Counted from the first letter of the stretch, positions 22,275-35,981 are shown. The stretch is 64,000 nt of DNA from Acanthosepion pharaonis (GCA_903632075.3 CAHIKZ030005437.1:1416501-1480500), one strand, 5' to 3'. Translations and numbers: made by a program. Notes: generated from the sequence alone by a model not told the origin.

Positions 22275-23125
22275 TCTTTATATCCCACGTTCTTTCAGAT
22301 CATAGGCGATCATGGATCTCCACAGCTTCCTATCGTTTCTTCTCAAAATAACTCTTGCTCCTTAATCACCCGTCTTTGGCTTTGTAATCCTTGTTTTCTC
22401 ATCCATTTAATCAAACTCCTAAAATTGGATATTCTCTGTTTTCCCTGCTTCCTTTCTCTTCGATATACCCAGTGTATGTTAAATTGCTAAAACCTTCTTT
22501 CTCCATTAAGTGTCCCCAACATTTCATCTGTCTTTTTCTGACTGTTACTTTGAAGTTTTTCTTCTCCATAAAACATCAGCGTTTCTTACATACTCTGTCC
22601 ATTGTATTTGCAGTATTTGTCGATAGAACCACGTCTCCGTCGCTCCTTCCTATGTGAGGAAATTGTTCAGTATTCACTACCATATAGGAGATTTGATATT
22701 GCATAGCACTTTTGTCCGATTGTCGTTTTTGTTGTTTTTCCTAAGGAAATTTTCTGTTCGCTTAATTCTTTGTATTTGTGTGTCGGACATTTCGTCATCT
22801 ATTATTATACTAACAAAATTTCCGCGCCTTTTTGACGTACCCGATACGCAAGATGCACTTTGGGTTGTCTCTTTTGCTGATAACTATACATTGTTTTCTT
22901 ATAGTTAATAGTTACTAATAGTTATCATGGCTTTCGTTCTGAATCTGCCATCAACAGTGTAACGTACGTTACACTCATCGATATTAAACCTTTTTAAGCC
23001 TTCCAGTATCGTCTCGCTGTACAGCAGAAATAAATCCGCTTAAAAACATCCTTGTCGTATTCCTGTTTCTGTTTTTGTGTATTCGCTAAAGTCGCTATCC
23101 GCATTCAAGCTGATTGTTTCTAGTC
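22275..23125 (-). pseudogene. RTE-type LINE reverse transcriptase relic
   Basis: Minus-strand coding relic of the RT C-terminal half. From 23110 downward it reads SEYTKTETGIRQGCF, LFLLYSETILEGLKRFNID, the catalytic region degraded to NVRYTVDGRF, then DEMSDTQIQRIKRTENFL. The thumb/C-terminal part follows: VRKRQMKCWGHLMEKEGFSN, LTYTGYIEEKEAGKTENIQF and DRKLWRSMIAYDLKERG. The RQGC block, the H(I/L)M.KEG block and KLWR.MI..DLK..G are the signatures by which I recognise this family; they recur at 31.8, 39.6, 47.8 and 61.0 kb. The active-site YADD is lost and there are several stops and frameshifts. 5' truncation is typical of target-primed retrotransposition. Confidence 0.75.
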
Positions 23126-24239
23126 GAGGTTATATATGTTTACTATGTGTCTTTTCTGTGTAGATTATGATGAAAAATAAAACTCGGTATTTATGCTGGC
23201 ACAACTATTTACTCCTCTCTTAATAGTTCGATAAGGTCAAATTGGCAGCTGATCTAAAAAATGGCCTACTATATATGATTAACGGGGAACTAAATGGCTT
23301 TTAATTTTAACGCTTCCGAAATGAAACTGCTCTTTTATAATCATCTTAGAGAACCTGTTTTTACTTTGCATGGCTGAAGTTAACCTACAAGAGAATGACT
23401 AATTGCACCTTCTCGAATTAATATTTGCCGCTAACATGAAGTGAAAAGATTGTATTTAATAAATTGCTCGGTTTTCTTCTAGGAAATTTGGTTTACTGTG
23501 TCGTTCTATACAATTTTACTCGTCAGAATCTATCTTACACATTTATAAGTCATCCATTCGACATGCATTGAATATTGTTGTCACATCTGGTGCTTCTAAT
23601 ATTTATTTGGAAATTCTTGAGAAAATCTAAAGAAGAAGGTGCAATGTTATCTCTCCTGACCTGGTACCTCGACTTCAGTCACTTTCTCCACCGCTGTAAC
23701 GTAACTTCCCGTTGCATTTTCTATAAATATTTTCATGGTAATTTTTCTGGTGAGCTTTCCTTTTTAGTACCTTGACTTTATGAATTTAAGCGAAGTACTA
23801 GTTTGACAGCTAAATCTCATCATTTTACAGTTGAAACTGCTAACACTTTCTTCTTCGCACTTCTCTCTCGGCTTTTTACTTTCGAAAAATTAAGCTGTAA
23901 TGTCAATCGTTATCTTCTGTCTTCTTATGCCTGTACTTTTATTGTTCTTTTTCCTTAATAGTGTTCACTTTTACTCATATTCTTTCGCACTTCGTATCTT
24001 CTGGTGTTTTGTGTCTTGTGATTTTATTAGAGAAATGATTTTTTTAAAAAAATAAAGCTTGCAACCAATCGTAAATAGTTCAGAAACTGACCCAGGATGT
24101 TTCCGATTTCCATACAGTAACTAGATTCTAAATTACTCAATATTTTCTTAATAAGATTTATTCAAATGCTAAGTAACTTAAACTACAAGCATATATAAAT
24201 TTACATACATACAGGAATGTATATGAATACGATAATATA

Positions 24240-24240
<1 letters not shown>
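23126..24240. other. AT-rich stretch, nothing recognised
   Basis: Short frames only (for example 23575-23775). Nothing recognisable. Confidence 0.4.
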
Positions 24241-24242
<2 letters not shown>

Positions 24243-24279
<37 letters not shown>

Positions 24280-24280
24280 G
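24243..24280. repeat. (GA)n microsatellite
   Basis: About 14 GA units with minor interruptions, directly left of a tiny TIR element. Confidence 0.9.
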
Positions 24281-24295
24281 GAGAAAAAAAGAAAG

Positions 24296-24385
24296 GAGAC
24301 GCTGAAAAGTTCTCGGAGTAACCCACTATCCAAAACCAATGTTAATGTTTACTGGCCTATCCGAGAATTTTTCAGCACCACCTCG
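24296..24385. mobile_element. 90-bp mariner-type solo TIR pair (MITE)
   Basis: The left arm GCTGAAAAGTTCTCGGA at 24301 and the right arm TCCGAGAATTTTTCAGC (24359-24375) are inverted copies. The right end continues ACCACCTCG to a TA at 24386-24387. About 40 bp of non-coding sequence separates the arms. The short element, TA flank and TGAAAAGTTC-type terminus fit a mariner deletion derivative. The outer part of the left arm has been overwritten by the GA tract. Confidence 0.6.
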
Positions 24386-24387
24386 TA

Positions 24388-24847
24388 TACATTATCATAA
24401 TCATCCTTATCTGTTTTTAGATCCCTGAAAGAATAAATTCCTTTGCATCCTATCCCGCAGATATCAGTGACACCGTGATATTGACTAAATGTAGTGGCGA
24501 GTGTTTTCTGTCGGAAACTCTTCCTTAGTGTCCACTAAAGCTCAGCATTCCGATCTTTTAACAGTAATTACGGTAGGAGGGAATTCGGCTTTTAGCTTTG
24601 AATTCAGAGGTTTTCTTCACTTAGACAAGTTTCCAACCAAATCAAGAGCTCCCGCTCTGCCTGCACTTTTACCCATTAACTGAGAAGAGAAGAGAGGTGG
24701 TATTTATGCATTTCCCAGTGCCATTTATGTGACGTGAACTCACACACTGTCTCTCTATATATCGATGAACAGAATTAATAAGTAAATCCGTAGACTGGTG
24801 TATTTTGATCTTAAATTTTCATTTATCATGTTTATAATATTTAGTCA
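24388..24847. other. No recognised element
   Basis: The frame at 24501-24683 is unremarkable; nothing else seen. Confidence 0.4.
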
Positions 24848-25833
<986 letters not shown>

Positions 25834-27420
25834 ACAACGTAAGAAAAATCAATGAATTAAGTGTATAGAAAGAGATTCTGTTGAAAAATAAATGTAAAAT
25901 GCTTTTCACATTATTAAGCTACGGACTTACTGAAGAATCTATGTATATAAATTTATGAAAATATATTTATGGTTTTACTGGCATATACATGTGTAAACAA
26001 ATTGAAATTTATATTTGCATCCCTGGAGTTAGTGCTAGATCTTAACACACACGTAATCAGCTTTAACACTCTTTCATTGAATATGCATCAGACGTTACTG
26101 CTTCTTTTATGTGCGCTTTCTGCGCCTCTTTTGTCATTAAAACTGGAGACTCTCCTCAAGATGCACTGAATAGCACTCGATTATTTGCTCTGTCGAAAAC
26201 TTCAAGCCCAGACCAGTCAGCTGTATTGATCTGCCACTATTGTATGCATCAATGTTTTTGTGTAAACCAGAGACATGGAATGCCTACGTGCTCGTATCTC
26301 TCTCTCCACCACCTATGTAGAAATATATGTGTATGTGTTTTCTTTATATCTATGCATGACTAGTTATTCAGTCTTCAGAATGTCCGGTTGGTGCCAGATT
26401 TAATATATGGTTTCAGTGTAGTCTACCGCAAAATCTTATTTAAAAAAAAAGGTCATTTTGATTCATTTTTAGGGATAGCAGATAGTTTGAGTATAAAAGA
26501 GTATACCAACTGAAGGTCAGACAATTTTGTTTTGGCTGAATATTATCTAACAAAACCAGCAACTTCCTATGGAAAAGGCTTCATTAAAAAATCAACTAAT
26601 TTCATGGGAAATGACATTGCAAACATAAGAATGTTATATTAAATAAACCCTTTCCATACCAGGATTGGAATTAAGAGAACAAAATTATTTTTATCTGAGA
26701 TTATAAATTAGCCTAAAAACTATTGCCAAGGATAAAAATTGCGGTTTCTTCTGTTGTGTCTTCGTTGTATAATATTGAAGTATTACACATTAATGTAGAA
26801 AAGAAATGTTTATTTTCATCAAATAGTTTTTTTTATAAATACATGGAAGTATAACATAAAATAGAATATAAAATATAATTGCTTCATGTTTCTATTAATT
26901 TAAATTATAAATAAAGTTTGGTGCTTAAATTTTACGAGTACGTAAATTACTTACGAATTTTACCTATCACAGAAACTAAAGAAGAAAAATATTACCTCTA
27001 CTCAATTAAGAGCATCGCCTCAATTTTTAGCTGTTATCTCATTTTAAATCCGACAATAACCCAAAGTAGAAATACTGATCAAAAGATTCCAGATAAAATA
27101 ATATTTTATATTAAAATTTACAAAGATCTAGAAATTTTTGCTTAGCTTACATGAGAAGTGGAAACTAAGATCGTGAGAAGTTTAGTGTTACTCTCATATT
27201 TCTCGATAAATCCCGATCTGTTCAATTTCCAAAGAACTAATAAATACAAGCTTTCAGATTTCCTTGTCAATAATTTTGTTTGAACTATCTGTAGGCTACT
27301 ATCAAGCAGGGTAAATTTTCGGTTAAGGTGTGGGGGATGAGTTTTCAGCCATGATAGTTCAATCATCTGTATTGCGTAAGAAATATCAATACAGATAATA
27401 ACGCACGTGCGCGCACACAC
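25834..27420. other. No recognised element
   Basis: Frames at 25969-26169, 26109-26363 and 26918-27145 lack recognisable domains. No tandem or inverted repeats stood out. Confidence 0.4.
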
Positions 27421-27422
27421 CA

Positions 27423-29692
<2,270 letters not shown>

Positions 29693-29718
<26 letters not shown>

Positions 29719-29743
29719 AAAAAAAAGAAAGAAAGAAAGAAAG
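29693..29743. repeat. (GAAA)n microsatellite
   Basis: About 12 AAAG units with an A-rich interruption near 29720. Confidence 0.95.
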
Positions 29744-30339
29744 AGATGGAAATGTGGTCTAACTGTTTGAATATAAAAAATTGTGTACATAAATTTCTAC
29801 AAATATGACTGTACATATGATTAATTCCTATTTCATACTGTCACTTAATATAGTCATAATTTAAATTAAAATGTGATAAATTTTTCCCACCAATTGTGTT
29901 TACTCACTAGCAAGACACACACATGTTAAACAATAAATTAAGTGATCGCTACTATATATAATATATGAATGTTAGATGTCATGACCACGTTGCTTGGATT
30001 GTTCAAGGATTTATTATTTCCAGGTGATTCGAATCAGATGATTCATAAAAGACGTTAATGTTTAAGATAAACATTAACAACAATATACCGGTACAAAGAA
30101 AATATTACCACAGCATTAATTCGGAACTATTTTCTAAATATATAAATACGAATATGTATTAATAAATCGGTATCCTAACAATTTATTATTACCGTTTTTT
30201 TTAATTTCCATTATATAAATTACAATCTTTATGAATAACAGAAAAGCGTTGGATTAAATGCGTGACAAAGATTATTGTTGAAAAATAAACTCGTTTTTGA
30301 TTAGTCTACGATGTAAGAGATGTGATATGTTAATGTCTA
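29744..30339. other. AT-rich stretch, nothing recognised
   Basis: No element recognised left of the Helitron. Confidence 0.45.
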
Positions 30340-31076
30340 TCTATAAAAGGCAGGATGTGTGTGTGTGTGTGTGCGTGTGTGTGTGTGTGTGTAACGAATG
30401 CACGGCCGCAATTTTCGACGGATTTGCACCAAAATTTACATGCACGTGCTCCAAGTTAGCGAGAAGGCCAAGACCGACTTTGCATTTCCCAACTCCCTTC
30501 TACGGCAATTTTCTCTGTAGTTTGCGGCCATTTTCTACTGACCAGACTGAGAGCCACGAATAGGCAGGAAGATTCTATTGGCCAGCGTGAGAGCCAACAG
30601 CTGACTGACAGGAATGTTAACTATCATGCTAGAATGCAAAAAACATATATAGATGCATTCGTCACAAGTGGGAAAAATTTAAATCTGCATGGCACTTTAC
30701 TCCAATTGGCTCATTCGCTTGCTTAAACTTTGATTCTGATTCCGCAGAACTGGGTTGGGTGTGAAAAAGTATTTGTTATTAACATTCTTTTTTAATTCGG
30801 TTTTTCCAGTTACGAGTCCTTTTTTAAAGCTGATCGTTTTGTGTTCATTTTGTTTAGTTCTTTTTTCGTAACAGATTTAATGTTTAGTATAGAGCTTAGA
30901 AAAAATTCGCATTGTGAGATAGGCAAGAAGTAAGGCATGTAGCAACATCAGCACGGCAAAGGGCACTCCTTTAAAGGCAAGGAAGGGCAAAAATATTTAA
31001 GTCAAGTGATAGCGATTGCTGTATGAGTTGTACGATTTTTGAATCAAGCACGGTCAACGCCGGGCCGTGCTGCTAG
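30340..31076 (+). mobile_element. Non-autonomous Helitron
   Basis: Starts TCTATAAAAGGCAGGATG right after an A and ends CTAG (31073-31076) right before a T, as expected for Helitron insertion between A and T. Just inside the 3' end is a hairpin with stem GCACGG (31048-31053) and CCGTGC (31065-31070) around an 11-base loop, three bases before CTAG... The order 'hairpin, short spacer, CTRR' is the family signature. There are no terminal inverted repeats and no target duplication, also as expected. The 737-bp interior is less AT-rich than the flanks and carries a (GT)n tract at about 30356-30392. It has no Rep/helicase coding capacity, so it would depend on an autonomous partner. The plus-strand frame 30297-30563 is an artefact of the GT tract. 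Confidence 0.8.
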
Positions 31077-31126
31077 TCTTATATAAGAAAAAACATATAC
31101 ATATTCTTACATATATTTGTCTGTTT

Positions 31127-31470
31127 AGCGGCATATCAATACCTTATGGGTCATTTAATACCGAAATTTAATTTTCTTGCGACCATTAGTAATTTCCTTT
31201 AAAAAATATATTGCTGATAATAATTTTACTATGAAAATGCATTGTCGGTACCTTCACTATAAAAATGTATTTTGACACTTTCATAGTTTTTTTACCCCAG
31301 TTTGGTGTTAACTGTCTGCCCATAGCTGGAGCCCTAAAAGGTGCTACGGCCTCGGGTCAGGGTGTACCTGGGAACAACAGCAATTTAGTGGTGGTTCCGC
31401 GCTTCTCAAAACCTCCAGATCAGAGGCCTTGCTGCCAGATGTAGTTTATCGTCATGCCCAGGACGGTTAC
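31127..31470 (+). repeat. Unclassified dispersed repeat D, copy 2
   Basis: Second copy of the repeat at 5556-5935, same orientation, beginning 50 bp right of the Helitron. It contains one TATTGCTGATAATA unit where copy 1 has three tandem units, and an extra GATCAGAGGCCTTGCTGCC stretch before GTCATGCCCAGGACGG. Confidence 0.7.
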
Positions 31471-31764
31471 ATATATTTATTAACTCATTCACGTATACTA
31501 TAAATTAATCAAATCATTGTAATTACAAACATGGTTGCTTCCAGACAATGCATTAACATATAAATTTTTTTTATTTATCTGCGATCAACTATTAAAGCAC
31601 ATCAGATAAAGACACCGGTTTATTAAGGAAAGTAACAGCTATGCAAATCAATGACAATGTATCAACCTTTTCAGGCCACAAGATCTACAAAATTCAGTTT
31701 CGATATTCGGAAAAACAGGGAAATTTCGATAAAAACAAAGAAAAGGGTGTTGACTGCTATGTTA
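31471..31764. other. No recognised element
   Basis: The 5' half of the plus-strand frame 31641-31910 lies here but does not match the RTE family. It only becomes RTE-like from about 31775. Confidence 0.4.
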
Positions 31765-32090
31765 ATATATCTATATCATTCCTCTTATATGGCAATAAAT
31801 GCCGGACATTTTCCACACAAATAGAAGACGTGTGTTTCTACCGGAGGAAGTTGAGAATTCTATTGACGGGTCTTGAGGGCAACAAGGAAGTTTTAAGGAA
31901 AATAAAATAAAAAGTGATAGAATCAGAAAGTGACAGTTGAAATTTCTGAGTAAATACTGAGCGAAAGAAATCTTGAAGAATTTGAAACTCACGAGGTATA
32001 TTTATAGCAAGAAGGAGACAGTAAGTAACAAACCCAACATGCCTGTGTAAAAAGAATGAAGCAGGTAAAGAAAGGATTAAAAATAAGCAG
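31765..32090 (+). pseudogene. RTE-type LINE C-terminal relic
   Basis: Plus-strand relic reading LLYGNKCRTFSTQIEDVCFY, RRKLRILLTGLEGNKEVLRK, then frameshifted pieces matching the RQLKFLGH block (here QLKFLSKY) and a GYI..KRD-like basic section. It is the same family as the relics at 22.3, 39.6, 47.8 and 61.0 kb. Only the region after the RT palm survives. It is followed immediately by a 39-bp minisatellite. Confidence 0.68.
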
Positions 32091-32092
32091 TG

Positions 32093-32325
32093 TCATGCAA
32101 TAGCATCACCAAGTGAAGGATTAAGAAAATGAAACATTAGGATCACCAAGTGATTGAACTCATTACAGTGATCCTGATGATTGAACTCATTACATTGCAA
32201 TAGGATCACCAAGTGATGATTGAACTCATTACATTGCAATAGGATCACCAAGTGATGATTGAACTCATTACATTGCCATAACATCACCAAGTGATGATTG
32301 AACTCATTACATTGCTAACCATCAC
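32093..32325. repeat. 39-bp minisatellite at the RTE 3' end
   Basis: Unit AGGATCACCAAGTGATGATT plus GAACTCATTACATTGCAAT. Clean units start at 32202, 32241 and 32280; shorter or altered units precede them (32093-32200). On the minus strand the unit stays open (CNEFNHHLVILLQ repeated) only because 39 is divisible by three. There are no spacers, so it is not a CRISPR. Confidence 0.88.
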
Positions 32326-32765
32326 TCAGTGGTAGGCCCTCTTGATTAATTTATATTAAAGAAAATAAGAACGTTTTTGTCTTTATGCGATATTTCGCTT
32401 CAATATATGAGTGATCATGGCTGTAGTCCGAGTAGCGAGCGTTGAAATCAATCTTCATGAACGGAGAAAACACGAGTGAAATGAAGATAATAGACTGAAA
32501 ACAATACAAGAGGATAAGAGGACTAAATTGTACCAGTACACTGATCCCAACTTGTGTGCTGACCCATTTTCGTCCTCCTCAGTAGACTTAGGATAGAGAT
32601 GAACAACATCTACAAGCCTATGATTAAGAAAGAACACTTAAGAATTACACCATGCAAGAAAATGTATTAATTTTAAGTCTCCAAAATGTTCCAACTTTGG
32701 AACACGTGAAAAATATTAATGGCAGACAAATAATAGTTCCCTACAATGCCATTGATTAAGTTAAG
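32326..32765. other. No recognised element
   Basis: The minus-strand frame 32455-32637 has no recognisable domain. Confidence 0.4.
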
Positions 32766-33080
32766 ATAAATGTGGAGGATTATTGCAAGTTCTTTGACAA
32801 GACGATTTTTGAGTGGTACAACCAAGAGGTTTTAAGCTAAAGTATATATTCCTGCAAGAAAATACTCTTTCTTATTCTGAACTACTGACATTGTCAAAAA
32901 AGTTTAAAGTTAATGGAATAGGCATCAGCCTCTCTAGATATTAATCCACTAGAAAACGTCTGATTCATCATTCAGACAAATGTATGTGAGAATGGAAAAT
33001 ATTCAAGCAAGATGACCTCTGAGAAGCAATAAAAATGAGTTCAATGTAGTTACAGAGTGGGAGTGATATAAGTTAAAACT
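32766..33080 (+). pseudogene. Tc1-like transposase C-terminal relic
   Basis: Plus-strand relic of a Tc1 transposase. In order: NVEDYCKFFDKTIFEWYNQE (32768-32828), then after frame changes ASASLDINPLENV (the SPDLNPIENLW block with its third catalytic residue region, 32924-32961), FIIQTNVCENGKYSSK, then QDDL-stop-EAIKMSSM. The N-terminal DNA-binding part and terminal repeats were not found. The copy differs in sequence from the Tc1 relics at 0.5-1.5 and 61.4-61.9 kb. Confidence 0.6.
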
Positions 33081-33345
33081 CTTGCCATTGGTGTTTGTGG
33101 ATGCGACATTGACCAGCTCCATGTATATTCAGAAAATTGCTTAACCCGTTATGCCGCTATTTCAACAACTTCATAGTGATGTGCTGGTAACGTTCACATA
33201 TATGAAGCTCAGACTCTTGAAATGCTTTGTATGATATTCGACGGCATCCCTAGCAGACAACTTCGAATATTTGGTCTTTTGTACAGATTCTGGGAAGTTG
33301 GTTAGACCGAAAACTTTTCAATACCTTCTCGCGCACGCGCACGAA
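33081..33345. other. No recognised element
   Basis: Short stretch between the Tc1 relic and a microsatellite. Confidence 0.4.
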
Positions 33346-33346
33346 C

Positions 33347-33350
33347 ACAT

Positions 33351-33430
<80 letters not shown>
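33347..33430. repeat. Compound (CA)n(TA)n microsatellite
   Basis: CA units to about 33372, then TA units to 33429, directly touching the left arm of PLE B. Confidence 0.95.
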
Positions 33431-33431
<1 letters not shown>

Positions 33432-33435
<4 letters not shown>

Positions 33436-33927
33436 GGTATCATATTAAACATAAGATACAACAATATCCACGTTTAAAACATAAAATGTAAGGTACCTTT
33501 CGACCGACACATTTTCAAACACAATCGTCGGTAATCTAAAACGGAGTACTAACAAGAAAATTTTTTTTATTAATACCGTAATAAAACAGGATGGTAAGGG
33601 GGAAAAAATTGTTTTACCTCAAATCATGTAACCGTTCCCCCAAATAAGGCCAACTTAAACTTCATCTCCCGTTTTACGCAGAGGGCCGGCCTACGTATGT
33701 TGATAATAACAGACTCCAAAATGTCGAGGTGGAGTCTGTTCCTAGCCCTGTGCAATACCGAAAAGAAATGGGGAGAATACTCAGTCTTACAAACACCAGA
33801 ATTTAATAGATGTTCACCGATAGCAGAGGCATGAGTCTGCGAACACCCGGATATCACAAACTCATGTCTGCGCACGCAGCCCGGGACATATTGGGCGATT
33901 CTAACCTCAAGCCTCTGGATAGTTTTT
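33432..33927 (-). repeat. Inverted arm of PLE B (copy of its 3' end)
   Basis: Reverse complement of 35168-35662 with few mismatches over about 495 bp. It carries the last 83 codons of the PLE protein on the minus strand (33875-33624: RRHEFVISGCSQTHASAIGE through MKFKLALFGGTVT-stop), the C-terminal part of the GIY-YIG endonuclease, plus the 3' untranslated region. Inverted copies of the 3' end at the 5' side are a known PLE arrangement. Confidence 0.9.
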
Positions 33928-33934
33928 ACTGGAA

Positions 33935-35470
33935 TTTTATAAAAGTAACTTTCTATCGAAAGAAATTTACAATAATATTCGTCCTGTTGGTTCCCAACGT
34001 CCTAGGATGTATGGGTTACCAAAAATCCACAAAGAGGGCGTTCTACTTAGGCCAATTTTATCTATGTTGGGTTCCGCCCAACATAATCTTGCCAAGTGGT
34101 TATTGGATGTTCTTGATCCGGTTTTTGAATTCTACTCGGAGTATTGTGTGCCCGACTCGTTTAAGTTTGTTGATTATATACAAAATTTAAATCCAAACAG
34201 CGACACTGAGTATTTTGTGTCGTTTGATATAAGTAGTTTGTTCACGAATGTTCCAATTGATGAAACTATTGACATTTGTGCGGACTTCTTGTATCGTGGC
34301 CCTGGTAAATCTCCGTTGTTTCCTGAGAGTGTGTTTGTTGAATTGTTGGGGATGGCGACCAAGTCTGTCTCCTTCAGTTTTGACAATTGCATGTATCAGC
34401 AAATCGACGGGGTGGCGATGGGTAGTCCCTTTGGTCCTGTGCTGGCCAACATTTTTGTTGGTTTTCATGAAAGGCGACTATTTGAGAGGGTTAACAAACC
34501 GTATTGTTACTTCCGCTACGTGGATGATACGTTCGCATCATTTTCTAATAGTGCAATAGCGGAAGTGTTCTTTTCATTATTAAATAATCTCCATCCTGCA
34601 CTTAAATTTACAATGGAGGTTGAAGAGAACAATCGTTTATCTTTTCTTGATGTCCTTGTGGAGAGAACACCCTCGGGTTTCTTAACGAGCGTGTACCGGA
34701 AGCCCACTTTTACAGGACTTTATCTGGCCTGGGACTCTTTTGCTCCCAGAGCCAGAAAGGTTAACCTTATAAGTTTTCTTACCCATAGGGCATTGAAGAT
34801 TTGTTCTGAGTGTAGACTCGATGCCGAATTGAGAACAATTAAGGAATTGTTTCTTAAGAACGGTTACCCCGAATCAGTTATTAAAACTGTCATTGAACGC
34901 AAGATCAGGAAGTTCAATGAAATTAAGAAATATGAGCCTTCCAAATGTCCTATATATATCAGGCTCCCTTGGATTGATCCTGAGAGTCAGACATACGCCG
35001 ATAAGATCTCTTCATCCATTAAACGGTGTTATAATGCCGTTACATTCAGGAACATATTTACTCCCAGGAGGGCTTTCCCCCCTTGCCGTAAGGATGTTTT
35101 GCCTACCTACCATAATAATTTAGTTATTTATCAATTTAAATGTCGATGCGGGCTCGACTATGTGGGCAAAACTATCCAGAGGCTTGAGGCTAGAATCGCC
35201 CAACATGTCCTGGGCTGCGTGCGCAGGCATGAGTTTGTGACATCCGGGTGTTCGCAGACTCATGACTCTGCTATCGGTGAACATCTATTAAATTCTGGTG
35301 TTTGTAGGACTGAGTATTCTCCCCATTTCTTTTCGGTATTGCACAGGGCTAGGAACAGACTCCACCTCGACATTTTGGAGTCTGTTATTATCAACATACG
35401 TAGGTCGGCCCTCTGCGTACAACGGGAGATGAAGTTTAAGTTGGCCTTATTTGGGGGAACGGTTACATGA
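33935..35470 (+). CDS. Penelope-like element RT plus GIY-YIG endonuclease, 5' truncated (PLE B)
   Basis: An uninterrupted 487-codon frame runs from ATG 34007 to the stop at 35470. The homology starts upstream, at about 33935-33950 (SKEIYNNIRPVGSQRPR in the same frame), so the ATG is not a natural start. RT blocks by residue: MYGLPKIHK and LLRPILSMLGSAQHNLAKWL (1-32), SFDISSLFTNVPIDE (72-86, first aspartate), GVAMGSPFGPVLANIF (135-150), YVDDTFASF (171-179, catalytic YVDD), LSFLDVLVER (211-220), SVYRKPTFTGLYL (228-240). After a linker (KCPIYIRLPWI, 313-323) comes the endonuclease: VIYQFKCRCGLDYVGKT (373-389), QRLEARIAQH (391-400), SAIGEHLLNSG (421-431) and LDILESVII (454-462). The protein would reverse transcribe and nick for target-primed insertion. 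Usual PLE proteins are longer at the N-terminus, which here is replaced by the inverted arm, so this copy is probably inactive. It is the best preserved element in the window. Confidence 0.9.
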   Translation, partial: FYKSNFLSKEIYNNIRPVGSQRPRMYGLPKIHKEGVLLRPILSMLGSAQHNLAKWLLDVLDPVFEFYSEYCVPDSFKFVDYIQNLNPNSDTEYFVSFDISSLFTNVPIDETIDICADFLYRGPGKSPLFPESVFVELLGMATKSVSFSFDNCMYQQIDGVAMGSPFGPVLANIFVGFHERRLFERVNKPYCYFRYVDDTFASFSNSAIAEVFFSLLNNLHPALKFTMEVEENNRLSFLDVLVERTPSGFLTSVYRKPTFTGLYLAWDSFAPRARKVNLISFLTHRALKICSECRLDAELRTIKELFLKNGYPESVIKTVIERKIRKFNEIKKYEPSKCPIYIRLPWIDPESQTYADKISSSIKRCYNAVTFRNIFTPRRAFPPCRKDVLPTYHNNLVIYQFKCRCGLDYVGKTIQRLEARIAQHVLGCVRRHEFVTSGCSQTHDSAIGEHLLNSGVCRTEYSPHFFSVLHRARNRLHLDILESVIINIRRSALCVQREMKFKLALFGGTVT

Positions 35471-35662
35471 TTTGAGGTAAAACAATTCCCCCCCCCTTAC
35501 CATCCTGTTTTATTACGGTATTAATAAAAAAAATTTTCTTGTTAGTAGTCCGTTTTAGATTACCGACGATTGTGTTTGAAAATATGTCGGTGGAAAGGTA
35601 CCTTACATTTTATGTTTTAAACGTGGATATTGTTGTATCTTATGTTTAATATGATCCCATAT
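35168..35662 (+). repeat. Right arm (3' end) of PLE B
   Basis: Partner of 33432-33927. It includes the C-terminal codons, the stop, a C-rich stretch (35485-35500) and the untranslated end with GATTACCGACGATTGTG and GGTACCTTACATTTTATG. The two arms differ by only a few substitutions, so the duplication is either recent or homogenised. Confidence 0.88.
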
Positions 35663-35709
35663 TTTTTATTCCTCAAATGTCTGATTAGACTTGGCAGTAC
35701 TAGAAATCT

Positions 35710-35713
<4 letters not shown>

Positions 35714-35765
<52 letters not shown>
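35714..35765. repeat. (TA)n microsatellite
   Basis: About 26 TA units, 50 bp right of PLE B. Confidence 0.95.
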
Positions 35766-35769
<4 letters not shown>

Positions 35770-35842
35770 AAATATAGTTTTAAGATGTGCTTTATTTATG
35801 GCATAAAGCGCACAATATTAGAGACAGAGCGCATCTAAATAG

Positions 35843-35973
35843 AAAGTGAACATTAAAGTCAACACTCAGAGGCAACAGGCTGTTTCATAATAGACGCAAT
35901 CGTCAGGCGGCCTAACGATTGCGTCTAGCATGAAATAGCCTGTCGCCTCTGAGTGTTGACTTCAATGTTCACT
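35843..35973. repeat. 131-bp palindrome made of two PLE ends
   Basis: The left arm starts AAAGTGAACATTAAAGTCAA; the right arm, reverse complemented, starts AAAGTGAACATTGAAGTCAA. Both continue through GACGCAATCGT(C/T)AGGC to a centre at about 35908 with essentially no spacer. The arms are 65-66 bp with only a handful of mismatches. The same end is seen singly at 2352-2412 and 7503-7570. The right side is followed by (TA)n(GT)n at 35980-36039. Confidence 0.9.
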
Positions 35974-35979
35974 TTTGTA

Positions 35980-35981
35980 TT

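Noticed and set aside
32093..32325. Possible CRISPR-like array
   Set aside because: The 39-bp units are contiguous with no spacers, and the context is eukaryotic.
34174..34559. Frames overlapping the PLE RT on other frames and the opposite strand
   Set aside because: Shadows of the PLE coding sequence at 34007-35470.
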